Shown here: positions 58,901 through 64,000 of the stretch, in pieces
How the letters are laid out: each line of letters starts with the position of its first letter
Numbering within the stretch: position 1 is the stretch's first letter
Assembly (NCBI GenBank): GCA_037176725.1
Contig: JAZBRS010000013.1
Location: 12,899,001-12,963,000, forward strand
Direction: 5' to 3'
DNA: 64,000 nt
Origin: Posidonia oceanica
Lineage: Eukaryota > Streptophyta > Magnoliopsida > Alismatales > Posidoniaceae
Position numbers and translations under genes: made by a program
The notes under the pieces: generated by a model
Told to the model about the DNA's origin: nothing
Databases searched by the model: none
Seen by the model: only the letters and a program-made list of their open reading frames with translations

Positions 58901-61804
58901 GCCAAAAAGGAGTCCAAAAAATACACATATACTGCTGTAATCTTTGAAAACAACACAAACCAGCAGTAAGAACCCATTTCTAGGGTAGAGTTATGTTGAT
59001 TAGGGCACAACTAGGGCACATGAACAACCCTAGAGGTAGAAGCATGGAATAGGAAGAAGAAACAGCCTATATCATATCATAACAACCAACGGCCAGGCTG
59101 CACAAGCCGTTGGTTGCCACAGGAGAGGCTCTTAGAGTCGGCGGAACCCCTTGGAGATGTTGCCAGAGTGAAGTCCGCTAGTTGGAGGAGGTTGGGGTGG
59201 CGACGAATGCATGGAAGGGTGTTGTTGGGCCGAAACCGATGAGTGTGGTGGCTGGGTCCCTAGGAGATGTTGCCGGAGTGAAGTCGGCGAGTTGGAGGAG
59301 GCTGTGGTGGCGACGGATGACGGAAAGGGTGCTGCTGGGCCGAAACCGGCGAGTGTGGTGGCCGGTTCTGCTACTGGCCAGCGGCGACTATGGTGGGGAG
59401 AGAAGGCGGGTGGGTAACGGCTACGTCTAGGTAATCTTGGACTCCGGTACCATGTTGGTATTAGGGAAAGAATGATTCATATTATTGATAATCACTGTTG
59501 TTACATATATATATATATATATATATATATAGGATTTACCCTTTATACGAATATCCATATAACATATACCGATATAAGAGATAACCATAACTCTAATACA
59601 TATTGCTAACAGAAAATATAGAAGCTAAAAATAAAAATTGATTGTATGAACTCATACAACTACATAGACCTATATAAAATATATATACAACTACATTCAA
59701 TTATGTATGCGCATGCTTTGTATTCGCCCCACCTTAGAAAATTTCCTAATTCTGCCAATTGACTCCAAGCGAGTCACATTCTTCCTCTCTCAACAACTAC
59801 ATTTACTCCAAAGCTCCACTTATTATGAGGCGTCATGCTAATTTGAAACATTTCAATGTATTTTTTAATTATGTGTCATCGGAAGATCTCTAAAACATTT
59901 ATTTTCCTTCCCATCACTTCTTTGGCACTATGATCCATTCCAGGGACTTCTCAAAGACCGTATAGATATGATTCATGAACTACACACATGTATTTCTAGA
60001 GATGTCATTTAAGAAACTAACAAAATAACGAGAACTACCTAGGTTGATCCTCCAAACTTTAGTGTCGACATTATCTAGGAAATCTGTTGTTGTATAAGTA
60101 CCAATTTTAAAAAAAAAAGCCTTTAATCTTTTTTCCAGGTACATGACTCCCGCAATGATTGTGTTTACATACCTTTATACCCTTTGATTCAGTGTGCAGA
60201 CCTTCACCCTCTAATGTGACAGTATCATGTGCCATAGACAGATAGCATTATACTGTTCTCTATATTGGGAGACACTGCCATATCACTCATCACTATGTCC
60301 CCTTTATTGTGGAGGTTCTTCTGAAACAATATAGCTATTATGATTATGATTGCGCCAACAATAATAACTATGATTACCAACTTGTCCTAGCCTCTCTTTG
60401 AAAACATATCATAGCAGGTATTCTAATGTCTAATGTTTTTTTCTCTATAATAACATTGTACCCCATCTTATACTCCCTTTTTCCTGTCTTTAACAATGAA
60501 ACGAAATAGTAATCTAAGAACTTAAAGCTCGAGTTCAAAATTTTCAATATCAAAGTAATTATTGCAATCAAGTACAAGCAAAATAAGCCATGAGATGGAA
60601 AAGAAATGTGCGACAAAGAATAGATACTTGGTGTTCATGGCTCCACTAGGAATTTTTGTCTGATAATTCTTTAATGAAGGCCATGACAGTATAACACTAA
60701 TGATATCATGTTATTATCAAATCAAGCACATGAACCTTATATTGAAGACCATTGATCTCTTCCATAATTTGACCACCCTGGTAGATTTTCAACTCCACTG
60801 GTTAGAACAATAGCTGATGCAAATGAACAATGAAAAGAAAACACAATCAAAGGAGATGATAGGTGACAAATTAACCTTTTTCGATAGCACACGAGTTAAT
60901 CCTGATTCAAGATTTTTCTCTAGCATTTGCAGCTCATCCAGTGTCAACCCTTGGAGCTCCTCTCCTCTCATCTGTCTGAAGTAGTCACAATATTCAATAA
61001 AAAGTTTATATGCAAAACATATTAGCCTAAACACTTACATAAAAAAGAATATACCTGAGTTGATGGTTAGTTTCAGCAATCTTCTTCTGTAGTCTTGCAC
61101 AATCACTATTCTCTAGCTGCAAAAAATATCATGAATCACTTTGGTCCAATCAAGTAAATTGCAACTGATATTTCCAAAGAAATAGTCGAGGAAAAGAAAG
61201 ATTCGGCTACCTGATGTTTAAAAAGGTTGCTCTTGTCTGTTTTAAATTTAAAGATTGGCAAGAAAGGAGTATACATGTTTTCATGGAAGGATTTTAGGAA
61301 TGTGAGCATCTATATGTAACCTTCATAAATCAACATTACAGACTAACTAAACCTAATTATTTTGCATACATGATAACCATAAAAGCCATCATCATGTGCA
61401 TTATAAGAACTTCAGGATAGACTAGATGCTATTTTTCTTTTCGTAACAGATAAATCTAGCTATACTTATAACACTAAGTAGGCAAAAAGAACATATAATA
61501 TGGGAAACACCAAGTACTTTTAGTTGCATTTAACCAAAAGATAGGAGTGACCTTATGACACATAAAATGATGCAGCATCTAAGATTGATAGTTGCTTTCA
61601 TTCAATGTCATCACCTCCTGCTTTACAAACTTTACATTTTTATACATATAAGATGAAAAGTTTTTTGTTTGGGCTCGGACATCAGGTAGTTACTATTCTT
61701 GTAACGGGGAAGCTGGCCAACTTACATGCAATTCAAGAGATGGTTCAGCTGGTTTCTGTGGGTTCTTTGAATGGTTGCTGTGCCTTTCAATTATCTCCTT
61801 CAAA
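22792..61804 (-). CDS. SVP: SVP/AGL24-like MIKC MADS-box transcription factor, exons 2-7 (partial)
   Basis: Exons, 5' to 3': 61726-61804, 61055-61116, 60876-60975, 60736-60777, 23037-23078, 22792-22949. Their lengths (79, 62, 100, 42, 42, 158) agree with the SVP group, and phases match at every junction. They encode the I region ([13 protein letters not shown]), the K-box coiled coil ([53 protein letters not shown]) and the C-terminal signature QSSESITN and [12 protein letters not shown]-group proteins repress flowering or control dormancy as DNA-binding dimers in the nucleus. The MADS-domain exon is absent from 61.8-64 kb and is expected upstream, beyond the window. A last exon of a few codons probably follows the GTATGT donor after KLG; otherwise exon 7 reads on for 27 residues to a stop. 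The 37.7 kb intron between exons 5 and 6 is exceptional. AGL24-like membership of the same clade is not excluded. Confidence 0.88.
23037..23078 (-). CDS. SVP: SVP-like exon 6 (K-box end)
   Basis: It is 42 bp, phase 0 at both ends, acceptor TGTAG, donor GTACTA. It encodes [14 protein letters not shown], the expected continuation of exon 5, although it lies about 37.7 kb away. Confidence 0.88.
23857..24920. mobile_element. Non-autonomous TIR element (MULE-like), interrupted
   Basis: The left end (about 23857-23950) contains TTTGCATATATACTCC, then ACATATTTACCC and TAGTTCAACTAATTACC. The right end on the minus strand has CTTGCATATATACCC, GCATATTTACCC and TAGTTCAACTAATTGC in the same order. These are inverted termini of about 80 bases. 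A CT-rich stretch at 24120-24350 ends in CAG then GTTAGT. A smaller repeat-rich segment (24425-24830) sits inside. A target duplication was not resolved, so the family is tentative and the ends are approximate. Confidence 0.55.
24425..24830. repeat. Inverted-repeat segment rich in GGCGCC
   Basis: The left end reads CATACTTGTGGCGCC and the right end on the minus strand reads CATACTTATCATGGTGCC then AAGGCGCC. Both ends are packed with the palindromes GGCGCC, CCTAGG and CCATGG within AT-rich DNA. It is probably a small DNA transposon nested in the element at 23857-24920. Confidence 0.5.
24921..25919. other. AT-rich intron spacer
   Basis: I see no gene, repeat boundary or regulatory motif here. 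Confidence 0.5.
25925..26257 (+). mobile_element. TRIM (miniature LTR retrotransposon)
   Basis: Two terminal repeats, 25925-26037 and 26146-26257, both start TGTTGGAATAGTCCC and end TAACA. Immediately after the left one is TGGTATTAGAGCC, a near-match to the initiator Met-tRNA primer-binding site. A purine run GTGAGAGAGAG precedes the right one. ATATT flanks both sides as a perfect 5-bp target duplication. There is no room for protein: the internal part is only 108 bp. TRIMs depend on proteins from larger elements. The two repeats differ at many positions, so the insertion is old. Confidence 0.9.
26258..26860. other. Intron spacer
   Basis: AT-rich sequence between the TRIM and the first copia element. 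No feature was recognised. Confidence 0.5.
26866..26998 (-). repeat. 3' LTR of copia 1
   Basis: It runs from TGTAAGATGG to CTCAACA on the plus strand and contains the phrase GGATATCCAATTACCC, seen in related form in the other two copia elements. The polypurine tract complement CTCCCCTTC follows at once. Confidence 0.95.
27192..27560 (-). pseudogene. copia 1 RNase H domain
   Basis: The frame contains [20 protein letters not shown], then [23 protein letters not shown] and YCDNQ. These carry the acidic residues expected for the domain. It ends in a short out-of-family tail, where the remaining residues are shifted to another frame. Confidence 0.9.
27691..28530 (-). pseudogene. copia 1 reverse transcriptase domain
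   Basis: Pieces in order: [56 protein letters not shown], then in another frame [20 protein letters not shown]. An intact catalytic YVDD motif is at about 27970-27985. Frameshifts near 28200-28320 and 27900 break the protein. The fragment starting [18 protein letters not shown] is the RT to RNase H connection. Confidence 0.9.
28990..29900 (-). pseudogene. copia 1 integrase region
   Basis: The pre-integrase part has [17 protein letters not shown] (HHCC-type motif). The core has YDVWG, then [20 protein letters not shown] with the first two catalytic Asp. The third acidic residue lies in [12 protein letters not shown], right after an in-frame TAA. Several frames are used, so it is broken. Confidence 0.85.
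29990..30120 (-). pseudogene. copia 1 protease active-site region
   Basis: The minus strand reads [17 protein letters not shown] at about 30045-30095. Copia proteases normally read WIIDSGAS..., so the Gly of the Asp-Ser-Gly triad is Arg here. Confidence 0.75.
30156..30857 (-). pseudogene. copia 1 gag with zinc knuckle
   Basis: A 233-codon open frame. Its N-terminal part matches copia gag ([29 protein letters not shown]). Near the C-terminus is a CX2CX4HX4C nucleic-acid-binding knuckle, [14 protein letters not shown]. The first part of gag upstream (to about 31020) is in another frame. It is the longest clean frame of this element. Confidence 0.85.
31216..31620 (-). other. GC-rich leader of copia 1
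   Basis: The leader between the primer-binding site and gag is strikingly GC-rich, with GGCC, CGG and GGAGG words, and is open for long stretches on both strands. Copia 2 (38.79-39.03 kb) and copia 3 (59.1-59.43 kb) have similar leaders. I do not call a protein. Confidence 0.5.
31636..31768 (-). repeat. 5' LTR of copia 1
   Basis: It is the same length as the 3' copy (133 bp), with five transitional differences and no gaps. The primer-binding site occupies about 31621-31635. Confidence 0.95.
31976..32643. mobile_element. Probable hAT-like non-autonomous element
   Basis: The left end is TAGGACTATCAACGGGTCG. The right end on the minus strand is AAGGGTTGTCAATGAGTCGGG. Both ends carry GGGTC/GGGTT words in abundance, as in plant hAT MITEs starting TAGGGNTGTCAA. 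An 8-bp duplication could not be matched, so the limits are approximate. Confidence 0.5.
32644..34546. other. Intron spacer with a possible LTR start
   Basis: At 32959 the phrase TGTAACATCCCGATTTC resembles the start of many plant gypsy LTRs, but a matching end and target duplication were not found. Between 33690 and 34200 two diverged copies of a segment occur (for example GAAGATCACTTCGTGAC... and AAAGATCATTTCATACC...). No gene is seen. Confidence 0.35.
34953..35873. mobile_element. MULE-type MITE (921 bp) with long terminal inverted repeats
   Basis: The ends are GGGTAAATTACAATTTAC and, on the minus strand, GGGTAAATTACAGTTTAC. They remain similar for about 60 bases (CAACTATTCG, TTTTTCARTTTGRTACC, TTAAAC). 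TAATTTCAA flanks both sides, a perfect 9-bp target duplication typical of Mutator-like elements. The end-type sequence is also present internally near 35150 and, inverted, near 35620-35690, so the termini appear duplicated. There is no coding capacity. Confidence 0.9.
36323..36452 (-). repeat. 3' LTR of copia 2 (shortened)
   Basis: It starts TGTTACAG and ends CTCACTTAACA; the last ~75 bases (from GAGAAATATGGTTA) match the right LTR well, while the first part does not align along its length. Confidence 0.85.
36509..36660 (-). pseudogene. copia 2 RNase H tail
   Basis: The fragment [20 protein letters not shown] is the conserved end of copia RNase H. Upstream it joins integrase sequence with no reverse transcriptase between them, marking the deletion. 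Confidence 0.85.
36680..37460 (-). pseudogene. copia 2 integrase region
   Basis: It contains [20 protein letters not shown] (the third catalytic acidic region) and [16 protein letters not shown]. Further upstream in other frames are pieces matching the integrase core and pre-integrase motif. It is frameshifted throughout. Confidence 0.8.
37900..38620 (-). pseudogene. copia 2 gag
   Basis: The open frame 38237-38620 contains [38 protein letters not shown] and [10 protein letters not shown]. Downstream near 37920-37970 is a zinc knuckle ([12 protein letters not shown], then a stop before the last Cys). Copia gag packages element RNA; this one is broken. Confidence 0.85.
39070..39289 (-). repeat. 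5' LTR of copia 2
   Basis: It starts TGTTATGTTGAAAG and ends CTCACTTAACA, with an internal TA microsatellite. The adjacent GGTACCA belongs to the primer-binding site. Confidence 0.85.
39457..40395. other. Intron spacer with CT-rich microsatellite
   Basis: About 230 bases at 39690-39915 consist of CTCTCT/TCTCCC repeats that leave several frames open on both strands without meaning. The rest has no recognised feature. Confidence 0.7.
40395..40740 (-). pseudogene. hAT transposase N-terminal fragment with BED finger, frameshifted
   Basis: From an ATG at about 40740 the minus strand reads [13 protein letters not shown], then a stop. It continues as [20 protein letters not shown]. After a frameshift, [20 protein letters not shown] and VTKCPKTTK appear in another frame. 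This is the BED zinc-finger region found in many plant hAT-like transposase genes, where it binds DNA. The catalytic part was not found. It is distinct from the 2.2-3.6 kb hAT fragment. Confidence 0.75.
40741..41960. other. Intron spacer near the hAT fragment
   Basis: A GC-richer block at 41030-41310 (open on both strands, including GGATCC- and CGTCTAAACGCC-type words) may be the 5' region of the hAT-derived piece. The rest is AT-rich and without a recognised gene. Confidence 0.35.
42014..42125 (+). repeat. Direct repeat, 76-bp period
   Basis: CACATTTGTTCTAGGATTAG and then GGTATTTGTCTYGGA occur at about 42015 and 42091. Each is preceded by CA-rich sequence (ACACACA). Confidence 0.85.
42130..43220. 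other. Intron spacer
   Basis: No gene or clear repeat boundary was seen. Confidence 0.45.
43221..43365 (+). repeat. Tandem duplication, 71-bp period
   Basis: ATTTCCACCCATGTTC followed by CT repeats and TTTTTCTCCCATTTRTTTTT occurs at 43223 and again at 43294. Confidence 0.85.
43740..44400. repeat. AT-rich degenerate tandem repeats
   Basis: The core TTATYAAATAATGGTG with variants, followed by ATTTATTTAATAATATATAAT, recurs about every 80-110 bases. It is seen near 43800, 44030, 44090, 44160, 44235 and 44350. It is very AT-rich and non-coding. Confidence 0.6.
45008..45152 (-). repeat. 3' LTR of copia 3
   Basis: It starts TGTTGGTATTAAGG and ends TTTTGCTACCA. It shares the TATGGATATCCATATAAC type of core with the other copia LTRs of this intron. 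Confidence 0.92.
45253..45465 (-). pseudogene. copia 3 RNase H, C-terminal half
   Basis: The frame has [13 protein letters not shown], then [14 protein letters not shown] and [11 protein letters not shown], the end of copia RNase H. Its N-terminal half lies about 10 kb away at 55345-55560, on the other side of the nested elements. Confidence 0.88.
46312..48404 (+). repeat. 5' LTR of the gypsy element
   Basis: It starts TGTAATATCC and ends ATGATGTTATA (the final CA has become TA). It differs from the right LTR at many positions and by small indels, for example an extra segment near 46455-46485, so the insertion is old. Open frames inside it (such as 46586-46948) occur in both LTRs and are part of the repeat. 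Confidence 0.92.
48540..49525 (+). pseudogene. gypsy gag with two zinc knuckles
   Basis: It starts [16 protein letters not shown] at 48540. It has matches to the retrotransposon gag domain: [31 protein letters not shown], and later [14 protein letters not shown]. Two CX2CX4HX4C knuckles end it: [14 protein letters not shown] and [14 protein letters not shown]. In-frame stops occur after about codon 54, near 48930, 48983 and between the two knuckles (about 49463). Confidence 0.9.
49713..50060 (+). pseudogene. gypsy aspartic protease
   Basis: The frame contains [19 protein letters not shown], where the active site Asp-Ser-Gly has become Asp-Ser-Glu. Further on is [12 protein letters not shown], followed by a stop in place of the usual GMDWL-type Trp or Gly. 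The protein is inactive as written. Confidence 0.8.
50250..51010 (+). pseudogene. gypsy reverse transcriptase
   Basis: Pieces in several frames: [36 protein letters not shown] then a stop, [13 protein letters not shown] (catalytic motif FVDD intact), and [21 protein letters not shown] deletion or scrambled stretch near 50530 (GAACTGAGAATCAAACCGAG) replaces part of the fingers region. Confidence 0.88.
51020..51480 (+). pseudogene. gypsy RNase H
   Basis: It contains [20 protein letters not shown], where the first catalytic Asp is His and the usual DAS reads HAC. Then [20 protein letters not shown], a stop near 51258, [20 protein letters not shown] and [11 protein letters not shown]. It is broken and catalytically changed. 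Confidence 0.88.
51640..52440 (+). pseudogene. gypsy integrase
   Basis: The zinc-binding part has AKCVTY where CxxC is expected, so a Cys is lost. The core has [20 protein letters not shown] and [13 protein letters not shown], then [11 protein letters not shown]. Frameshifts near 51990 and 52420 and several stops break it. Confidence 0.88.
52620..53030 (+). pseudogene. gypsy integrase tail and chromodomain
   Basis: It reads [39 protein letters not shown], then [20 protein letters not shown] and a stop where the conserved Trp of the chromodomain (EEATWE) should be. Chromodomains guide chromovirus insertion to marked chromatin; this copy is damaged. Confidence 0.85.
53066..55208 (+). repeat. 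3' LTR of the gypsy element
   Basis: It starts TGTAATATCTAG and ends GTATTACA. It contains the same GC-rich CCGCCGCCACGCCATACCC stretch as the left LTR. A short segment repeated near 54190 (GCGCACGTGGGGC) appears expanded relative to the left LTR. Confidence 0.92.
55345..55560 (-). pseudogene. copia 3 RNase H, N-terminal half
   Basis: The minus strand reads a match to [18 protein letters not shown] in pieces, then [12 protein letters not shown], next to the hAT insertion border. It is in the same order as copia 1 RNase H. Confidence 0.8.
55560..56685 (-). pseudogene. copia 3 reverse transcriptase
   Basis: Fragments: [55 protein letters not shown] and [15 protein letters not shown]. The catalytic YVDD has become YVND, a single base change at about 55943. 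Stops and shifts occur near 56200-56400 and 55860. Confidence 0.88.
56693..57685 (-). pseudogene. copia 3 integrase
   Basis: The C-terminal part is [20 protein letters not shown], then [19 protein letters not shown]. The pre-integrase part at 57455-57685 has LLWHCRLG. Frameshifts lie between them. Confidence 0.85.
58400..58875 (-). pseudogene. copia 3 gag, N-terminal part
   Basis: Likely start at 58875 ([20 protein letters not shown]), then [40 protein letters not shown]. It stays open to 58596, then shifts frame. It closely resembles copia 2 gag, suggesting related families. Confidence 0.85.
59151..59395 (+). repeat. 120-bp tandem duplication in the copia 3 leader
   Basis: AGATGTTGCCRGAGTGAAGT at 59155 recurs at 59275. 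The rest of each unit (GAGTTGGAGGAGG, GGCGACG, GGGCCGAAACCG, GAGTGTGGTGGC) follows in the same order. It is GC-rich and lies between the primer-binding site and gag. Confidence 0.9.
59453..59611 (-). repeat. 5' LTR of copia 3
   Basis: It starts TGTTGGTATTAGGG and ends ATTGCTAACA. It is longer than the 3' copy mainly because of a TA microsatellite at about 59503-59530. Confidence 0.92.
59617..60735. other. End of giant intron, near exon 5
   Basis: AT-rich intron sequence between copia 3 and exon 5. No element border or gene was recognised. Confidence 0.5.
60736..60777 (-). CDS. SVP: SVP-like exon 5 (K-box)
   Basis: It is 42 bp, phase 0 at both ends, acceptor CCAG, donor GTTCAT. It encodes [14 protein letters not shown], matching the family pattern GEKIMxEIxxLQxK. 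It is the last exon before the giant intron. Confidence 0.85.
60876..60975 (-). CDS. SVP: SVP-like exon 4 (K-box)
   Basis: It is 100 bp. It completes the Arg codon and encodes [20 protein letters not shown], then [23 protein letters not shown] is close to invariant in the SVP group. Confidence 0.93.
61055..61116 (-). CDS. SVP: SVP-like exon 3 (K-box start)
   Basis: It is 62 bp, acceptor GCAG, encoding [20 protein letters not shown] plus two bases of Arg. 62 bp is the usual MIKC exon 3 size. Confidence 0.9.
61726..61804 (-). CDS. SVP: SVP-like exon 2 (I region)
   Basis: It is 79 bp, starting with the last base of a split codon. It encodes [16 protein letters not shown] through PSLELH. The donor is GTAAG. 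Length and sequence fit the exon after the MADS domain in SVP genes. Confidence 0.88.
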
Positions 61805-64000
61805 CTTCAGAAAAGCAAGAAGATGGCAATGTTAGTTTCAAATGTAGTCCATGAAACAATCACATTAGTAATGATTCAAGAGTGATATATGACCTAAGTC
61901 TCATTGAGATCAAATTAAGAAGATATTACATACCAAATCACTTTTGATTGTGCAAGCTAGAGAAGCTGAATGCATGCATCTGGTCTTTCTCATACAGCTC
62001 ATGTATATTCCTTACCTATCACCCTTGAGATATAACACATGTTTTTCATTACCGTATGCCCTTACCATGCTATCCACTTGGATCGAGGATAAATTCTTTG
62101 GCATAGTCTCAGCTTATGCTCAACCCTTCTTAATCATTTTTATTTTTTTTGGTAGGGAATAACATGGGAATTAGATGGAGTTGATTCTTACTCAGTTAAC
62201 ATGCATCAGGACCTCTTTAAGTTATTTCTTGGGTTCTTGCTGTAACCTTGACACCAAGGACCGAAGTTACCACCACCATGGTAAGACTAAAACCCAACAG
62301 AATTTCAACTAGCAGCCCAACCTTGATTCCAAATACATGGAAAGTAGTCATGTAATCACAAACTGCTGCATAAAATTAGATAGCTAAAATGGAAAAGAAA
62401 AAAAAAGAAGTTAAGTTGCACCAAATAATGTTTAACCGATTTTTCTGGAGCAATGTTTTATATATTTGATCACATCAGTCTACTTGCCCAAGATTTATAT
62501 CCTGCAGGTTGTTATGGAACTTGATGACCTCCAATAAATAGTATTGAACCAAAAGTGAATTGAACAAAAAGGGTCTTTATTTCAGAACACGCATCATGTA
62601 AATTTGAAAACATTGTAAGATCAATTTACCGTTTGCAAAAAAAAAAAGTATTGTAAGAGCTGCCAGTCCAGCTGCAATTTTTCATAAATGTCATGCATGC
62701 TTACAATTGTGACCTGACCAAAGAATTGATCGAATATGCATGAGACAACCAAAATCTTTATAGATACCTAAACAATCTTGTAGGTCTTCAATTAAAACAG
62801 AAGGATGATCATTCAGAAAAACTGTGTCATATATATGTTGCATCAGCAATTAACCAATTAATCATTCAACAAACAAACATAAAAGGAAAGCATTTGTTGA
62901 CCAAAGAGTAAAGACAATAGGTTCTCTTTGATGTAGCATTTGCATGTGAGATATTGATTTCAGGTAGAACTTATTAATAAGGTCTGAAAATACACTTTAT
63001 GTGATTTTTATCATTGATGACATTAGGGACTTGGGCATGCAATTTTGATACTTGATTAATGACACTTCCAGACACATTTGGAGCAGTAATAAGCACATCC
63101 ATGGGGTTACAATACTGTAAGAGAAAACTTACATAAATTCTAAAGAATTTAATGATCTTTGGGGATGACACTATTTATCGCTTGAGAATATTCCATGTAT
63201 AAATAGTGAAACGAAAGATTCACTTCCCACAATATATTATATACATGAAATACCATATGTTTTACTTCTCACGATCGATCTCATTCCTTTATAGATCTCA
63301 TCTCTTAATCTTGACAAAAACTAAAAGACACTTCCAATCCAATTTTAAAAATAAAAAGTTGGTTATATGTGGTAAACTCTAGTGCTCCTTCACGATTTTA
63401 GAGGAGAATAACCATATATTTAATTAGTACACTTAACTACCAATATGATGGAAAACCTATAAAGCCTAAGCAGTCCACCTTATTCAACCCAATGGAAATA
63501 GTTAATGCTGAACGGTAATCTTTTGACTTATTTCATTCTATTTCTTATGACTACTGGTATATGTCTTTTCAGTAACGCTTCTGGTTTATATCTTGAATTA
63601 AATGAAGAAGAAAAATTGTGACTTTGACATGTATATATACCAATATTACGTGACTGGGAAAGTAGTAGTGCAATAGATATAAAACACATCAGAAGATTAT
63701 CAAATGAAATAAACACATCAGGATATGTATAAAGCACTGTAGTCACCTCCGTATACATTGGAATGCCAAAAGTGCATTTACAAAAAAACACATTATCATT
63801 TCACCTTTCTGTCTAGATTTATCAGAGTTGAACAACATAAAGCAAGTGCTCGTGATTTTGGCAGACAATCATTATGACTCAGCCAGTGGACGTATATACT
63901 TGTATGTGTACACAAAAGTATACCAGAAGAATAAAAAGACCACCGAACCCCAATAGCAGGTTCTAAGGGAGAGAAAAAAATATCAGTTACAGACAAGTTC
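61805..64000 (-). other. SVP-like intron 1 (part)
   Basis: Sequence upstream of exon 2 with no MADS-domain exon on the minus strand, so intron 1 is at least 2.2 kb and continues past the window. Long first introns are common in MIKC genes. Nothing else was recognised. Confidence 0.6.

Larger units (their letters stand above)
45008..59611 (-). mobile_element. Ty1/copia retrotransposon 3, split by nested insertions (14.6 kb span)
   Basis: LTRs at 45008-45152 and 59453-59611 and the target duplication GAAAA (45003-45007 and 59612-59616) define the element. A primer-binding site (TGGTACCGGAGTCC) adjoins the right LTR and a purine tract (complement CTCCCCCT) the left. Its own sequence is 45008-45473 plus 55337-59611, about 4.7 kb. 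The RNase H region is cut between SMAQT (right) and LQWLRSFL (left) by the hAT element at 45474-55336. Coding frames are broken, and the reverse transcriptase YVDD reads YVND. It is transcribed in the same direction as the SVP-like gene. Confidence 0.94.
23079..60735 (-). other. Giant intron 5 of the SVP-like gene (37,657 bp)
   Basis: The boundaries are set by the exon 5 donor and exon 6 acceptor, both phase 0. Most of the content is transposable elements: a MULE-like element, a TRIM, three copia elements, one gypsy chromovirus, hAT pieces and MULE MITEs. The rest is AT-rich spacer. Nothing coding other than element-derived frames was recognised. Confidence 0.8.

Noticed and set aside
22707..61116. 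Two separate MADS-box genes instead of one
   Set aside because: Each side lacks what the other has, exon sizes and phases continue exactly, and both are on the same strand. It is kept as an alternative only until transcripts are checked.
61605..61835. 76-codon plus-strand open frame
   Set aside because: It is antisense to SVP-like exon 2, which has the correct size, splice sites and family sequence.

Overview
This is plant nuclear DNA, almost certainly from an angiosperm. It has AT-rich spacers, small exons with GT-AG introns, and many LTR retrotransposons and MITEs. The species cannot be named from the sequence alone. Two host genes can be built exon by exon, both on the minus strand. No tRNA, rRNA or CRISPR was recognised.

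Region 1-5.3 kb: repeat-derived sequence, including a decayed hAT transposon (2.2-3.6 kb) with a broken BED-finger transposase and an array of subterminal repeats. Region 5.3-13.8 kb: a complete 8-exon gene for cyclophilin 40 (CYP40, the SQUINT family), 395 codons plus an upstream TATA box. Its 4.7 kb first intron carries a 2.6 kb GC-rich insertion. Its catalytic arginine appears to be replaced by cysteine. Region 13.8-22.7 kb: spacer with a hAT MITE, a CAC/CAT-rich low-complexity block, two Tourist-like MITEs and AT-rich repeats.

Region 22.8-64 kb: an SVP/AGL24-type (StMADS11 clade) MIKC MADS-box gene. Exons 2-7 are recognisable, with lengths 79, 62, 100, 42, 42 and 158 bp, and their phases match. 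Exon 1 (the MADS domain) is not seen and should lie beyond 64 kb; a short last coding exon was also not found. Exon 5 (60,736-60,777) and exon 6 (23,037-23,078) are separated by about 37.7 kb. This giant intron holds nearly all the mobile DNA of the window: a TRIM, three Ty1/copia elements (all in the same direction as the MADS gene), a MULE-type MITE, hAT remnants, and a nest in which a Ty3/gypsy chromovirus sits inside a non-autonomous hAT element inside a copia element. Target-site duplications support each layer, so the order of insertion can be read directly.

All retrotransposon reading frames are broken by stops or frameshifts, and several have lost catalytic residues, so none looks autonomous. 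The most interesting questions are whether the MADS-box gene is still spliced across this intron, and whether the CYP40 residue change is real.
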